Source: Chelydra serpentina (Eukaryota; Chordata; Testudines; Chelydridae). Taken from it: a stretch of DNA of 64,000 bases. The stretch spans positions 34,475,001-34,539,000 of the forward strand of contig JBAIAC010000004.1 in assembly GCA_037349315.1 (NCBI GenBank). Reading direction: 5' to 3'. The notes beneath the pieces are model-generated. The model did not search any database. It was not told the DNA's origin and worked only from the letters and a program-made list of their open reading frames with translations. Below, in pieces: positions 35,646 to 45,583 of this stretch; positions within the stretch are counted from its first letter, which is position 1; each line of letters starts with the position of its first letter. A program made the translations under genes and the position numbers.

Positions 35646-37186
35646 ATCAGCATGGTCTGACACTAGTTTGGCGATACAGTAATTGTAATGACAGTCTATA
35701 AAGCATATTATTGCTTTTGCACATAATATTGTTAATGTGATGTATTCACTAGGAAAAAAAGCCTATTTTTTTCAAATGATACTTTTTCTCTCCAGATTAC
35801 ATGAAATTTGGGTAAAAGCAAAATATGCTTCATTCAAGTTCGGTGTTGTGATTACACTGAATGAATGGTCCAGTCTTCACAAGATCTGATAGGAAGCTTG
35901 CCCTATATCTCTATAATAGCTTTTCACAAAACCACAGACCATATGTGGATATCAGCAGTGTACATCAAAATCGGTTGTATACAAAAAAAATGTTCTAGAC
36001 CAAAAATTAAGATTAATTTCAAGATTAACCTGAGAACCTGAAAGGAAGTAGGATTTCACCCAGGCCCCCCAAATATTGATAAAAACACATGAATTCTAAG
36101 TTGTGACTGACTTTTTACAGAACCACACATCAGAAGTTATGAAATTGCAGAGGTAAAATAACCCCAAACAATATCAATTCCGCCTCATATTTCTGTCTAC
36201 TTTCTACTTAAAATTATCACATAGCGTCCCCCTCTAACATTGACAATAAGAGTCACATGACCCCATTATGGTGTACCATATGGATTATACTAATGTTTAC
36301 ATTAGCCCCCACTAGATAATCACAGGTTATCTTCCAATACACACTCCCTTGACAAGTTAGTAACATATCCTTTCTTATAATTCATAGAACAAATTTACAT
36401 TCAATCCTCATCTACGAGTCACTGGATGGACTCTTAGCATGGCTAGGGCAAAGGTAAGATTCCTCGGGGTACCTTAATTCTGTACTCCCGGGCTTTCCAG
36501 TGTTTGGTTTGGGTAATCTACAAAGTAGCTCTCTAATGTTCATTGGTTTTAAATTACTGATAGTATCTACAATCTTAATTCCACCGTAAACAATGTCTTG
36601 GAATGGTTATTGCGAGCAGCAGTTGTGAAGTATGTCTCTTAACTATGCTTTGCACTTAGCTATTGCAATCAAACCCTCTAGTTGATGCAATTTCTCTTAG
36701 CTTTATTTGTACCTCAGATAATGACTTTTTAGTAATAGCATTACACATTGAAAAGGAACTGTGCAAAACAAAAAGATGCACTGCTGAGTGATATCTGTGT
36801 CTCGTATAAAATGATCATTGTTTTTTCCATAAGCAATAATATCGTTTGGCTTTCAAGAGTGATGGTAATTTTGACTCTTTTTGACTCAAGCAGCTAGTGA
36901 AAGTTGGGGGTCCTGTGGATATCTAGCTGGAAATTGATGGAGTCGGGTACTTTCTTTGATGCAGTCTTGGTTTTTACAAAGAATGCATGAAGTCCTGCTT
37001 CTTCAAATGCAGGAGGAACTAAGAACAAAAGAATAGTTTCTTAGTGTACAGCCCCAAGCCTCTTTATTCAACGCCAAACCTCCAAATCCCTCTAGATTTT
37101 TCCAAGGTCATACACTCTACTTACAGGCTCCTGCTTGGCTTTCTTGCTTCTGAGTATCTCTGTTGCCGTGTGTTCTGCTCCTACCG
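35646..37186. other. Unassigned non-coding stretch
   Basis: No gene or clear repeat is seen. It flanks the left LTR of the Gypsy element. Confidence 0.5.
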
Positions 37187-37794
37187 GGTCACAAAACTTG
37201 TGGGGCAAACCCACAACTGGGCCAGGGCTGCTCATTCTGCGGCACTGACTCATCACTCCAGCAGAGCCTGCCATGATTCAAACCTCAGGGATGCTACAGC
37301 TGGCTATCCCTCGGCAGGGCCCCGGTCAGATGACTGCAAGGCACAGATATTTCACCCTTATATTCACAGCTTCATCAGCTAGGAACCCTCCTGCTGCCTT
37401 GCAGTGTTACAGACTCCCTAGGCTTCCAGACTACCCTTGATCCTGTCTCTGTCCCTATTCATGCTCGAGCCTTGTCACAGCCTGCTTCAGCCTTGTTTGT
37501 GCCCTGTTCTGATCCTGGTTCAACCCTGTTCTTGACCCGCTCCAGCCCTGCACCTGCCTCCTGACCCCCAGACCTTTGGACTGACTCCAGTCTGGCTTTG
37601 ATCTTCAGCCAGTTCCCTGACTTTGACTACGATCCTGATTGGGCTTAGCTATGGACTCTGAACCCTATTCTGACCCATGGCTTGCCTCCAGATCCTGGTT
37701 TCAGTTCTGTCCTTGGCCTGGTCCTGACCCAATGTCCGGCTTTGACCACTGCTCCAACCACCAGGCCTGACTGCCTAGGGCCTAGAGCCTGACA
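37187..37794 (+). repeat. Gypsy 5' LTR
   Basis: This is the left direct repeat, from GGTCACAAAACTTG to CCTGACA. It shares with the right LTR the phrases GGGCTGCTCA, GACCCCCAGACC and CCAGCCCTGCACCTG, and a run of CCTG-rich segments. The expected TGTCA start appears mutated to GGTCA. No clear TATA box was identified. Confidence 0.8.
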
Positions 37795-37829
37795 GTTTGC
37801 ACAGACTCCACCTTACTGGACCCCAGGGC

Positions 37830-38760
37830 CTAGATGGAGCTCCTGTGTGCTGCAGCCTCAGAGACTGCATCCCTACTCCAGAACCAAATTGCCAAGCTTC
37901 AGTTAAAGAATGCCTCCCTCCGAATACAGGTCTAGACCCCACCAGCACCCTCAGGCCCACCCATAGTGGCAGCCCCGGAGCATAGTCTGAAAATCCCTTT
38001 GCCAGAGTAGTTTGATGATGATTGCTGCAAGATTTGAGGGTTTATTAACCCGTGCTGCTTGCTGTTCCCCAAGTGGCGATCCTTGTATCCGGATGATCAG
38101 ACGAAGCTGGGCCTGGTTATCAGCCTGCTATCTGGCAACGCCTAGACTGGGTATCACTCATCCTGGAATGGGCTGACTTGATGCTTGACAGCTTTGAGGA
38201 CTTTATCCACTCCTCCTCATCAATATTTGATGACCCCAATGGAGCCTGAACCAACTAAGCAGTCCTACAGTTCTATACAGGGTTTGTGACCTGTCTCCAA
38301 CTACGCAGCCTACTTCTGGCACCTGGCTGTTGATATGGCCTGAAACAAGGAAGCCCAAAGCCACCATTTTCATAGGGGACTGAACGACACCATAAAGGAC
38401 AAGCTGACTCAAGTTGATGCCCCCCCCCAACAGCTGAGTTACTACCCCACGGTGAGATATGCATAAGTGTTGAGAACCAGCTGCTCAGGCATCTCCGGGA
38501 AAAGAAACAGGCTTCCCTCCATTCCCAGCCTAGTATCAAGGGCCCCTGTGCATGCTCTTTGCCCAGTTACAGACCTGATTGATAGCATCAGGAGGCACCT
38601 CACAGATCAAGAGAAGGAGTACTGGTGACAAAATAGCCTCTTCCTGTACCTCAGGGAAGGTGGCCATTATGCTTCAGGGTGCTCCCACAAACCCCAACCC
38701 GCTAAGATGCAGGGAAACCTCCTCTTCCAGCCCCGGAAGACTGGTTGCAACTGGACATAA
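37830..38760 (+). pseudogene. Gypsy gag remnant
   Basis: Gag forms the intracellular particle. The frames give LYPDDQTKLGLVISLLSGNA (about 38085) and then the capsid-like stretch NYAAYFWHLAVDMA (about 38300), followed by FHRGLNDTIKDKLTQVD. This is typical of sushi-like Gag. A degenerate zinc knuckle follows near 38636-38695 (LREGGHYASGC), retaining the G-H-C end while the leading cysteines are gone. Several stops interrupt the frame. Confidence 0.75.
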
Positions 38761-38849
38761 CCCAGACAGTAAGCACCCCAAACGAATCCCTCTGCTGCTT
38801 ACACGTGCCCCTGTCCAAACAAAGCCCTGCCACCTGCACCTTCAGATCT

Positions 38850-39050
38850 CCCTCCAGCTCCAGGTACAAGCCAAAGTGAGCTGTACCCCACTCACATTGA
38901 TGGACTCAGGCTGTCCGGCAACTTTTTGGACTTGACCTTTCCATGAGCCAACCACTTGTCCATCTGGAGGAAGCTTGTCCCAGAGCAGGTAAAGACTATT
39001 TATGGCAGTATGCTGACTTCTGGGCCAATTTCCTATGAGACACCACCTCT
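38850..39050 (+). pseudogene. Gypsy aspartic protease remnant
   Basis: The plus frame 38579-38935 ends in LTLMDSGCPATFW near 38900. DSG is the active-site triad of retroelement aspartic proteases, which cut the Gag-Pol polyprotein. A stop follows within a few codons, so the domain is broken. Confidence 0.65.
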
Positions 39051-39419
39051 TTGGTCGAGATCTGGGACCACCAGAAATTATGCAGTTCAACCTGATTTTT
39101 TTGCTGCAGTTTCAGGTCAAATTGGGCCTCCCCTGGGTATCTGAGCATTTCCAGAGTGGTGTGGGAGGTCTGGTTCTATTCTGGGGTTTGCTGGTTGTAG
39201 CACATAGGAAGATCCAGCAAGGTGAAGATGGAACTGGCCCTTGGGAAAGTATCCTCTCTGCTTAGTGCTAAATCAACATCAGAAAATACTGGTTCCTTAA
39301 TTCCAGCCAAGTATCATAACCTCGTGAACGTGTTCAATATGAAGAATACTGATGTCCTACCCCCTCACTGACCCTACAACTGCCCTTATAGACCTCCAAG
39401 AGCCCTTATGGGCACATTT

Positions 39420-39870
39420 ATCCTTTATCAGAACCCAAGCTCAAGGCTCTGCGAGATTACCTGTATGAAAATCTGGCTAAGAACTTTGCTCGGCCCTCCA
39501 AATGCCCTGCTGGAGCACCCATCTGTGTTGATTATCAGGCCTTGAATAGTATTACCATCAAGAACAAATACCCTCGCCTGCTGATCAGCGAGGTGCTAGA
39601 ATGGGTTGGCATAGCAATGGTCTTCCCAAAACTTGACCTGCATGGTGCATACAAGTTGGACTGCATCAGAGAGGGCAATGAATGGAAGACAGCCTTCCAC
39701 ATCAAGTATGGCCAAATATGGTTATGCCTTAGGCCTCTCCAATGCATTGGTCACATTATAATAATTATATCTTCAAAGATATCCTAGACAGTTCATTCTA
39801 ATTTACATAGACGACATTTCAACTTCTCTGAAAACCAGCCTCTGCCCAACCAGCACGTTTGACAAATGCC
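39420..39870 (+). pseudogene. Gypsy reverse transcriptase remnant
   Basis: Recognisable motifs, spread over frames, are LRDYLYENLAKNFARPSKCP (39447-39510), CVDYQALNSITIKNKYP (about 39525), FPKLDLHGAYKL with the first catalytic aspartate (about 39628), EWKTAFHIKYG (about 39682) and YIDD (39804-39815), the catalytic pair. The order and spacing fit Ty3/Gypsy RT. Frameshifts separate the motifs, so it is inactive. Confidence 0.85.
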
Positions 39871-40139
39871 TCAGGAAAAATGGCCTATACATCAAACTGG
39901 AAAAATGTGAGTGTGACCATACCACCACTGATTTTCCTGGCTACGTCATCTCACTCAAAGGGATAAGTATGGAGCTGTGGAAAGTTTCCGCCATAGTGGA
40001 CTGGGCCTGGCCAAAGACCACCTGTGATATCCAATCCTTCCTGGGATTCAGATTTCTAGCAGAGGTTCATCAAGGAATTCTCCTGAGTGGCCCCAATTCC
40101 TCCATAAGAATTCTGTCTTCAGCTAGATGTCTGAGGCCA

Positions 40140-40640
40140 ATGGGCTTTTGAGCAACTAAAGAAAGCCTTCACCTCTGCACATATATTGAAGCACACGGAC
40201 CTGTGCACGCTCCTTGTTGTTGAGGAAGACTGTCCTAATTATGCCATTGGGGCAGTACTGTCACAACAACGGGGTCACTGAGCATTCTCCACCCATACAT
40301 ATTCTATTCCAGAAATCTAACTCCCACAGAACAGAAGTAAGAAATCTATGACAAAGAGCTGCTAGTCATCAAGGCCACCTTTGAGGAGTGGTGTTGGCAC
40401 TTGGAAGGCATGCATTTCCTCATCCAAGTATTCATCAACCATAAAAATGTAGAAGGCCTGTGAGCCATGAAGGCCCTCAGCCAGCGCCAGATCCTGTGGT
40501 CTCTGTCTTTCTCTTATTTTGAGATAACGCTACATTATTGGCCTGGAGGCCGCAATGGCAAGCCCAATGCACTGTCCCACAATGTGGGGTACCTTGATGG
40601 CAAGGAAGGGCCATCAGAACTTTCCATCATCCTGACTGCT
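40140..40640 (+). pseudogene. Gypsy RNase H remnant
   Basis: VEEDCPNYAIGAVLSQ (40216-40263) is the first RNase H motif, with the catalytic aspartate kept. KELLVIKATFEEWCWHLEG follows near 40355. A later frame has FEITLHYWPGGRNGKPNALS (about 40520-40580), the end of the RNase H and linker. In-frame stops lie between these motifs. Confidence 0.78.
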
Positions 40641-40689
40641 GCCTCCAGGCTAACCCTCCCATCACTATAGGGGGACAAGGTATGGCTAT

Positions 40690-41122
40690 CCATGCATCAG
40701 TTGCACACTTCCTGTACCTTCCACAATCTCAATTATCAGTACATTGTTCCCTTCCTCAACACTCAGTAAATAAACCCAGTCACTTTCCACCCCAAGCTGC
40801 CCCACATGATGTCAGTACATCCTGTGTTCCATGTCTCCCTACTGAGGAAGCACATCTACAACTTCCTGCTGTTATGAACTCAGGATCCTTCTCCTCTGAA
40901 CATAGTGCAAGATCAAGAAGAATACCTTGTGAGTCAAATCATAGATTCCAAGATCCTCTGAGGAAAAGCTCCTGTACCTGGTGGATTGAGAAGTTTACAG
41001 CCCAGTGGAGCACTCATGGGACCCAGCAAACAACATCCATGCCCCGTGACCCACTCCAGGTGTTCCCATCCCGACAAAATCGACCTAGAGATGCCTGGGA
41101 GTCAACCTTGGGTGGGAGGAAG
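40690..41122 (+). pseudogene. Gypsy integrase C-terminus and chromodomain
   Basis: INPVTFHPKLPHMMSVHPVF followed by HVSLLRKHI (about 40765-40855) is the C-terminal end of a chromovirus integrase. EEYLVSQIIDSKIL (about 40915) and, after a frameshift, HSWDPANNIHAP (about 41010) form the chromodomain, which steers insertion toward modified histones. The zinc-binding HHCC region and DDE core that should precede this are missing: the RNase H linker passes into the C-terminus within roughly 150 bp. The 161-codon open frame at 40682-41167 runs partly out of frame with these motifs. Confidence 0.72.
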
Positions 41123-41726
41123 GGTAACGTGAGGCAAACCCCAAGGCGGATCAGGGCTGCTCACTAAGCTACAATGACTCATCTCTCCAGCAGAACCTGG
41201 AGTGACTCAGCCATCAGGCATGCTGCAGCAGCCTATCCCTGGGTAGGGCCCAGGTCAGAGGACACCAAACCACAGGTATTTCATCCCCATTGTCAGAGCT
41301 ATCTGTGTAACAGCAACACTTAGCTATGAACACTCCTGCTGCCTCATGGTGTTAGACTCCCTAGACTTCCAGCTTGCTCTCGATCCTGTTCCTGTTCCTG
41401 CCCTAGCTTTGTTCAAATCTTGTTCCAGCCTTGTCCATGCCTTATTCTGACCTTGGTCCAGCCCTGTTCTTGACCCACTCCAGCCCTGCACCTGACTCCT
41501 GACCCCCAGACCCTTGGCCTAACTCCAGTCTAGCTTCAGATTTCAGCCTGACTCTGACTACAATCCTGATTTGGGTTGTCTATGGACCCTTACCCCGATT
41601 CTGACCCATGGCCTGTCTCCAGACCCTGATTTCAGTGCTGCCCTTAACCAGGTCCTGACCCTATGTGCAGTTTCAACCATCACTCTAGCCACCTATCCTC
41701 GCCACCTAGAACCCAGAGTCTGACCA
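41123..41726 (+). repeat. Gypsy 3' LTR
   Basis: This is the right direct repeat, beginning GGTAACGTGAGGC after a purine-rich tract (GGGTGGGAGGAAG, 41110-41122) that fits a polypurine primer. It ends TCTGACCA. It is alignable with the 5' LTR along its whole length but with many substitutions. Confidence 0.8.
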
Positions 41727-42040
41727 TACCCAGTGGAACCCTTCACTCTCACGATGCAAGTTTCTGGGCCTACTCCATTAGGCCTTGTTTTAGGTGTGGC
41801 CCCATAAGTGTTTGTTACAACTATCTTAAGTAAAGGGCACATTCACATATCAGTTTTCACAAGGTTTTAACTCAGCCTATAACAAGGTTTCACCGAGCTC
41901 GCAACAGTAAGAAAAAAAAAAAAACCCATACAACCAAAACTTACATTAAAACACACTATTTAAATTAGAGTATGCTACTCAATGCACACATTTTGAATTA
42001 AAGGGCTAGGATTATTGTTGAAGAGCAAACACAGCCAAGC
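41727..42040. other. Unassigned spacer
   Basis: The spacer between the Gypsy element and the next CR1 contains a run of 13 A near 41910. No feature recognised. Confidence 0.45.
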
Positions 42041-42049
42041 GAACTCAGG

Positions 42050-44112
42050 TGAGAGGGAGGAGGTGGAAAGCTTACACAATCTGTACAGGTATCTGTACGG
42101 TCCTGGAAGACTGGAGAAGGGTTAACATAGTGACATTCTTTAAAAAGAGGGAAAAGGAGGAGCTGGGGGACTATAGACCAGTCAGTCTGAGTTTGATACC
42201 AGGGAAGCTACTCAAGTAATATATAAAACATTCAATTTATGAATACCTGGAGGATGAAGGGGTAATCACTAACAGCCAGCATGGATTTACCAAAACCAAA
42301 TCATGCCAAACCAGCTTGATTTCCTTCTTTGACAGGGTAACTGGTTTGGTGGATAGGGGGAACACAGTGAACATAATATACCTGGACTTCAGCAAGGTTT
42401 TTGACATAGTCCCACATGACATTCTGATAAGAAAGCTGGAGAAATGCGGACTCATCGGAACTACCATTAAGTCGATACATAATTGGTTAAACAACCACAA
42501 ATAAAGAGTAACAATGGAATGATGTCAGATTGGAGGAATGTCTCAAGTGGGGTTCCACAGGGATCTGTTCTAGCTCCATTGTTGTTTAAAATCTTTATTA
42601 ATGACCTAGATGTTAGAATACAGAGTATTCTGGCCAAATTTGCAGATGACCCAAAGCTGGGGTGGGGGGAGGTTGTCAACACTTTGGAGGATAGAGCTAA
42701 AATTCAGAGGATCTTGATAAATTGGAGAAGTGAGCCATCGGCAAGAAAATGAAAGTCAACAAGGTGATACACTTAGGGAAGAACAACCAAATGCACAAAT
42801 ACAAATGGGGGCTTGGCAGCAGCATTGCTGAGAAGGATCTGGAAGTAGTGGTGGATCAGAACCTCAACATGAGTCAGCAGTGCAATTCTGTTTAAAAAAA
42901 AAACAAATGCAATTTTGGGTTGCAATAACAGAGGCATAGCATGCAAGTCATGGGAGGTGAAAATACTGCTCTACTCGGCACTGGTTAGGCATTAGCATAG
43001 GCATTAGCATATGTTCAGTTTTGGTCACGAATGATTAGAAAAAAATGTAGAAAAACTGGAAAGGATCCAGAGGTGAGCGACAAAGATGATCAAAGGGACA
43101 GAATGCAAGCCATATGAGCAAAGGCTGAAGGAACTAGGTATATTTCCAGCAGATCGAGGGACGTGATTATTCCCCTCTATTCGGCACTGGTGAGGCCTCA
43201 TTTGGAGTACTGTGTCCAGTTTTGGGCCCCACACTACAAAAAGGATGTGGATAAATTGGAAAGAGTCCAACGGAGGGCAACAAAAATGATTAGGGGGCTG
43301 GAGCACATGACTTATGAGGAGAGGCTGAGGGAACTGGGATTGTTTAGCCTGCAGAAGAGAAGAGTGAGGGGGGATTTGATAGCTGCTTTCAACTATCTAA
43401 AAGGGGGTTCCAAAGAGGCTGGATCTAGACTGTTCTCAGTGGTAGAAGATGACAGAACAAGGAGTAATGGTCTCAAGTTGCAGAGGGGTAGGTTTAGGTT
43501 GGATATTAGGAAAAACTTTTTCACTAGTAGGGTGGTGAAGCACTGGAATGGGTTACCTAGGGAGGTGGTGGAATCTCCTTCCTTAGAGGTTTTTAAGGTC
43601 AGGCTTGACAAAGCCCTGACTGGGATGATCTAGTTGGGGTTGGTCCTGCTTTGAGCAGGGGGTTGGACTAGATGACCTCCTGAGGTCCCTTCCAACCCTG
43701 AGATTCTATGATTCTATGATTCTATGATATTTAGTTTGGGAAAGAGGAAATTAAGGGGGGACATGAGAGCAGTCTGCAAATACTTGAAAGGCTGCCATAA
43801 AAAAGATTGAGAAAAGTTGTTCTCTCTTGCCACAGAGTGCAGGACAAGACGCAGAGGGTTCAAACTACAGCAAAGTAAATTTAGATTAAATCTCAGAAAA
43901 AACTTCCTAGCTGTAAGAACAGTAGGAGAATGGAACGGACTGTCTCGGGAGGTTGAGGAAGCGCCTTCACTGGAAGGTTGTGGAAGCATTTTCAAAAGGA
44001 GGCTAGAGAGTCAGCTGTCTTCGATGGTTTAGACCCAACAAATCCTGCATCTTGGAAGAGGGTTAGACTAGATGATCCTTGCAGTCCCTTCTAATCCTAT
44101 GATTCTAGATTA
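42050..44112 (+). mobile_element. CR1 LINE (plus), split by a younger CR1
   Basis: The plus frames show FFDRVTGLVDRGNTVNIIYL with DFSKVFDIVPHDILI (42316-42504), [20 protein letters not shown] (42483 onward) and KFADDPKLGW with the FADD motif (about 42635). The element resumes at 43733 and runs through the C-terminal codons (LNLRKNFLAVRTVGEWNGLS, about 43880) to a 3' end with CCTATGATTCTAG at 44112. The coding frame is broken repeatedly. The middle (43146-43726) is a separate CR1 insertion. Confidence 0.92.
43146..43726 (+). mobile_element. Younger CR1 inserted in CR1
   Basis: A 581-bp 5'-truncated CR1 of a different subfamily contains a 156-codon open frame (43163-43633) with [20 protein letters not shown] and [15 protein letters not shown] and an intact C-terminus. 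The 3' end has three copies of ATTCTATG (about 43703-43726), the CR1 tail repeat. A 6-bp direct repeat ATATTT stands at 43140-43145 and 43727-43732. It belongs to the same subfamily as the copy at 11756-12862. Confidence 0.9.
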
Positions 44113-44307
44113 TCACTTCAAAAGTTTCTACTGATAACAGTTCCTTTCAATTAATTAGCCTCTTAACATTGATATAGACACTCCCACCTTTTCATGTTTC
44201 TCTGAATGTATAAATATCTGATTACTGTATGTTCCATTCCATGCATCCGATGAAGTGGGTTCTTAACCCATGAAAGCTTATGCTGAAATAAATTTGTTAG
44301 TCTCTAA
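44113..44307 (+). mobile_element. Penelope-like element 3' tail
   Basis: The segment starts ATTATCACTTCAAAAG. The window itself ends with TTATCACTTCAAAA just after a Penelope GIY-YIG frame, so this sequence is the tail of that family. It ends AAATTTGTTAGTCTCTAA, the phrase repeated at 14264-14337 and 49863-50045. At 44247-44285 it holds a hammerhead-like core (see separate entry). Its end coincides with the start of the Harbinger MITE. Confidence 0.72.
44247..44285 (+). ncRNA. Hammerhead-ribozyme-like core in the Penelope tail
   Basis: The order is CCGATGA (44247-44253), a 6-bp helix TGGGTT/AACCCA with loop CTT (44256-44270), GAAA (44272-44275) and a small hairpin A-GC-TTAT-GC-T (44275-44284). 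This is the order of a hammerhead core (CUGANGA, helix II, GAAA, helix III). Deviations are U4 changed to C, an extra A before helix II, and G where the cleavage-site base must not be G. Helix I is not evident. This copy should be inactive. Hammerhead motifs are known in Penelope-like elements of other species; the identification here is inferred. Confidence 0.4.
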
Positions 44308-44603
44308 GGGCTGGTCTACACTAACCCCCCAATTCAAACTAAGATACACAACTTCAGCTATGTGAATAACGTAGCTGAAGTCGAACTATCTTAGTTTGAA
44401 TGAAAAAGCACTTACCCGGGGTCCACACGCGGCGCGCAGGCTCCCCCGTCGACTCCGCCTACTCCGTTCGTCTAGCTGGATTACCAGCGTCGACGGCGGA
44501 GCACTTCCTGGTTCGATTTATCGCGTCTAGACAAGACGCGATAAATCGAACCCAGAAGATCGATCCCGCGCCTCCGACAGGACGCGTGAGTATAGACGTA
44601 CCC
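44308..44603. mobile_element. Harbinger-type MITE, intact copy (TSD TAA)
   Basis: GGGCTGGTCTACACT at the left and AGTATAGACGTACCC at the right are imperfect TIRs. TAA flanks both sides (44305-44307 and 44604-44606). A 3-bp TWA duplication is the PIF/Harbinger signature. The interior has strong palindromes: CTTCAGCTATGTGAATAACG with its inverse near 44350-44385, and CGCGTCTAGACAAGACGCG followed by ATAAATCGA. It is GC-rich, with many CpG. A second copy lies at 56372-57089. Confidence 0.85.
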
Positions 44604-44606
44604 TAA

Positions 44607-45318
44607 GAGTAGTTCAATTGTATAAAATTATGCCTGCTTACATTATCCATCTGACTGATTCACAATCCGCAGTAATATCAACTGCATATTGAATGATGAG
44701 CCTGGACTAATTTCATTAGAACTCAGAGAACTGACTAAATAAGGCCAACTTAGGGGAGTTCCTGCATCTGTAAAGATCATTTATCCCTTTTGTCTTACTT
44801 GGAAATATAATGAGAATTATATTCAGTGATGTTTTCACCATACGAGTCAGTTACTGTTAATTGACCAGTGAAATAGGGAATTAAAGTGTCGTATCAGCAA
44901 AGCTGTTTTAGTGATAGTTTTAAAATCAAGGTATGTGTTTTACCCATTAAGTCTACTTTGTTCCCACACATTAAGACTAGAGTGGTTGAATGTTGCAATG
45001 CAATATTTGTGAGCTGATTGTTCAAGTTCTAAACTGCTGTTTGATTCTGCTATGTGCCTTCCTCTTTGTTAGTCACTTTTCAGACATTCACATGAATGTG
45101 GGTTTTTTCCCCACTAATGTTTAGGTTTTTGTTTATGGACTTGTTCCTACTAAAGTCAATGGTGAAACTTCCACTGATTTCAATAGAGCAAGGTTAGGCC
45201 CCATAGGAATACTTTATTCCTTGAAAACAACAATATTTTATAAGACTATGAACATCCAATATTTCCTACTTTAGTGTTCAACAGTCCAGTCTGGGAAGAG
45301 AAACAATACTATGAATCT
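44607..45318. repeat. Unassigned stretch with a small palindrome
   Basis: Around 45145-45200, TACTAAAGTCAATGGTGAAA is followed by an approximate inverse, TTCCACTGATTTCAATAGAG, a palindromic reptile repeat also seen near 46285. Otherwise nothing recognised. Confidence 0.45.
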
Positions 45319-45583
45319 TAAGGGTTGTCTGCACACAAGTGTGTACTTGTTTATTTAAACGGGTGCCAACTCTTCTGTGGACACTTATTCTGGATTTAAA
45401 AAGTCTTATTTTGATTGATCTTAAACCTGTTCCTAATTTAAATTTATTTTAATTCCTAATTTAAATCTGTTCCTAACTTCATCTAAACCAATCCACATTG
45501 CCTTTTGCACTGTAATCTAAATCAGTTTAAAAAGTCCACCTTTTGTTGAACTGGTGCAACTGTGAGTGTAAACAAGACCTTAG
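45319..45583. mobile_element. Short inverted-repeat element
   Basis: TTAAGGGTTGTCTGCACAC at the left and GAGTGTAAACAAGACCTTA at the right are approximate inverses over about 265 bp. The ends resemble other MITEs in this window with a GTCTACAC core. The interior is AT-rich and non-coding. The flanking duplication is ambiguous (TTA-like). Confidence 0.5.

Larger units (their letters stand above)
37187..41726 (+). mobile_element. Ty3/Gypsy chromovirus, degraded, both LTRs present
   Basis: Two diverged direct repeats of about 605 bp bracket gag-pol remnants in the order gag, protease, RT, RNase H, integrase C-terminus and chromodomain. That order and the chromodomain define a chromovirus, the Gypsy branch that includes the fish sushi elements. 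The flanks TACCG (37182-37186 versus LTR start 37187, tentative) and TACCC (41727-41731) may be a duplication with one change. Stops and frameshifts occur in every domain, and the integrase catalytic core is absent. The LTR divergence shows it is old. Confidence 0.88.

Noticed and set aside
40682..41167. 161-codon plus frame as a new gene
   Set aside because: It spans the Gypsy integrase C-terminus, chromodomain and LTR start. The recognisable protein motifs lie partly in other frames, so the open frame is incidental.
44400..44606. 68-codon plus frame in a CpG-rich patch, possible CpG island or gene start
   Set aside because: The CpG richness belongs to the palindromic Harbinger MITE and recurs in its second copy at 56372-57089.
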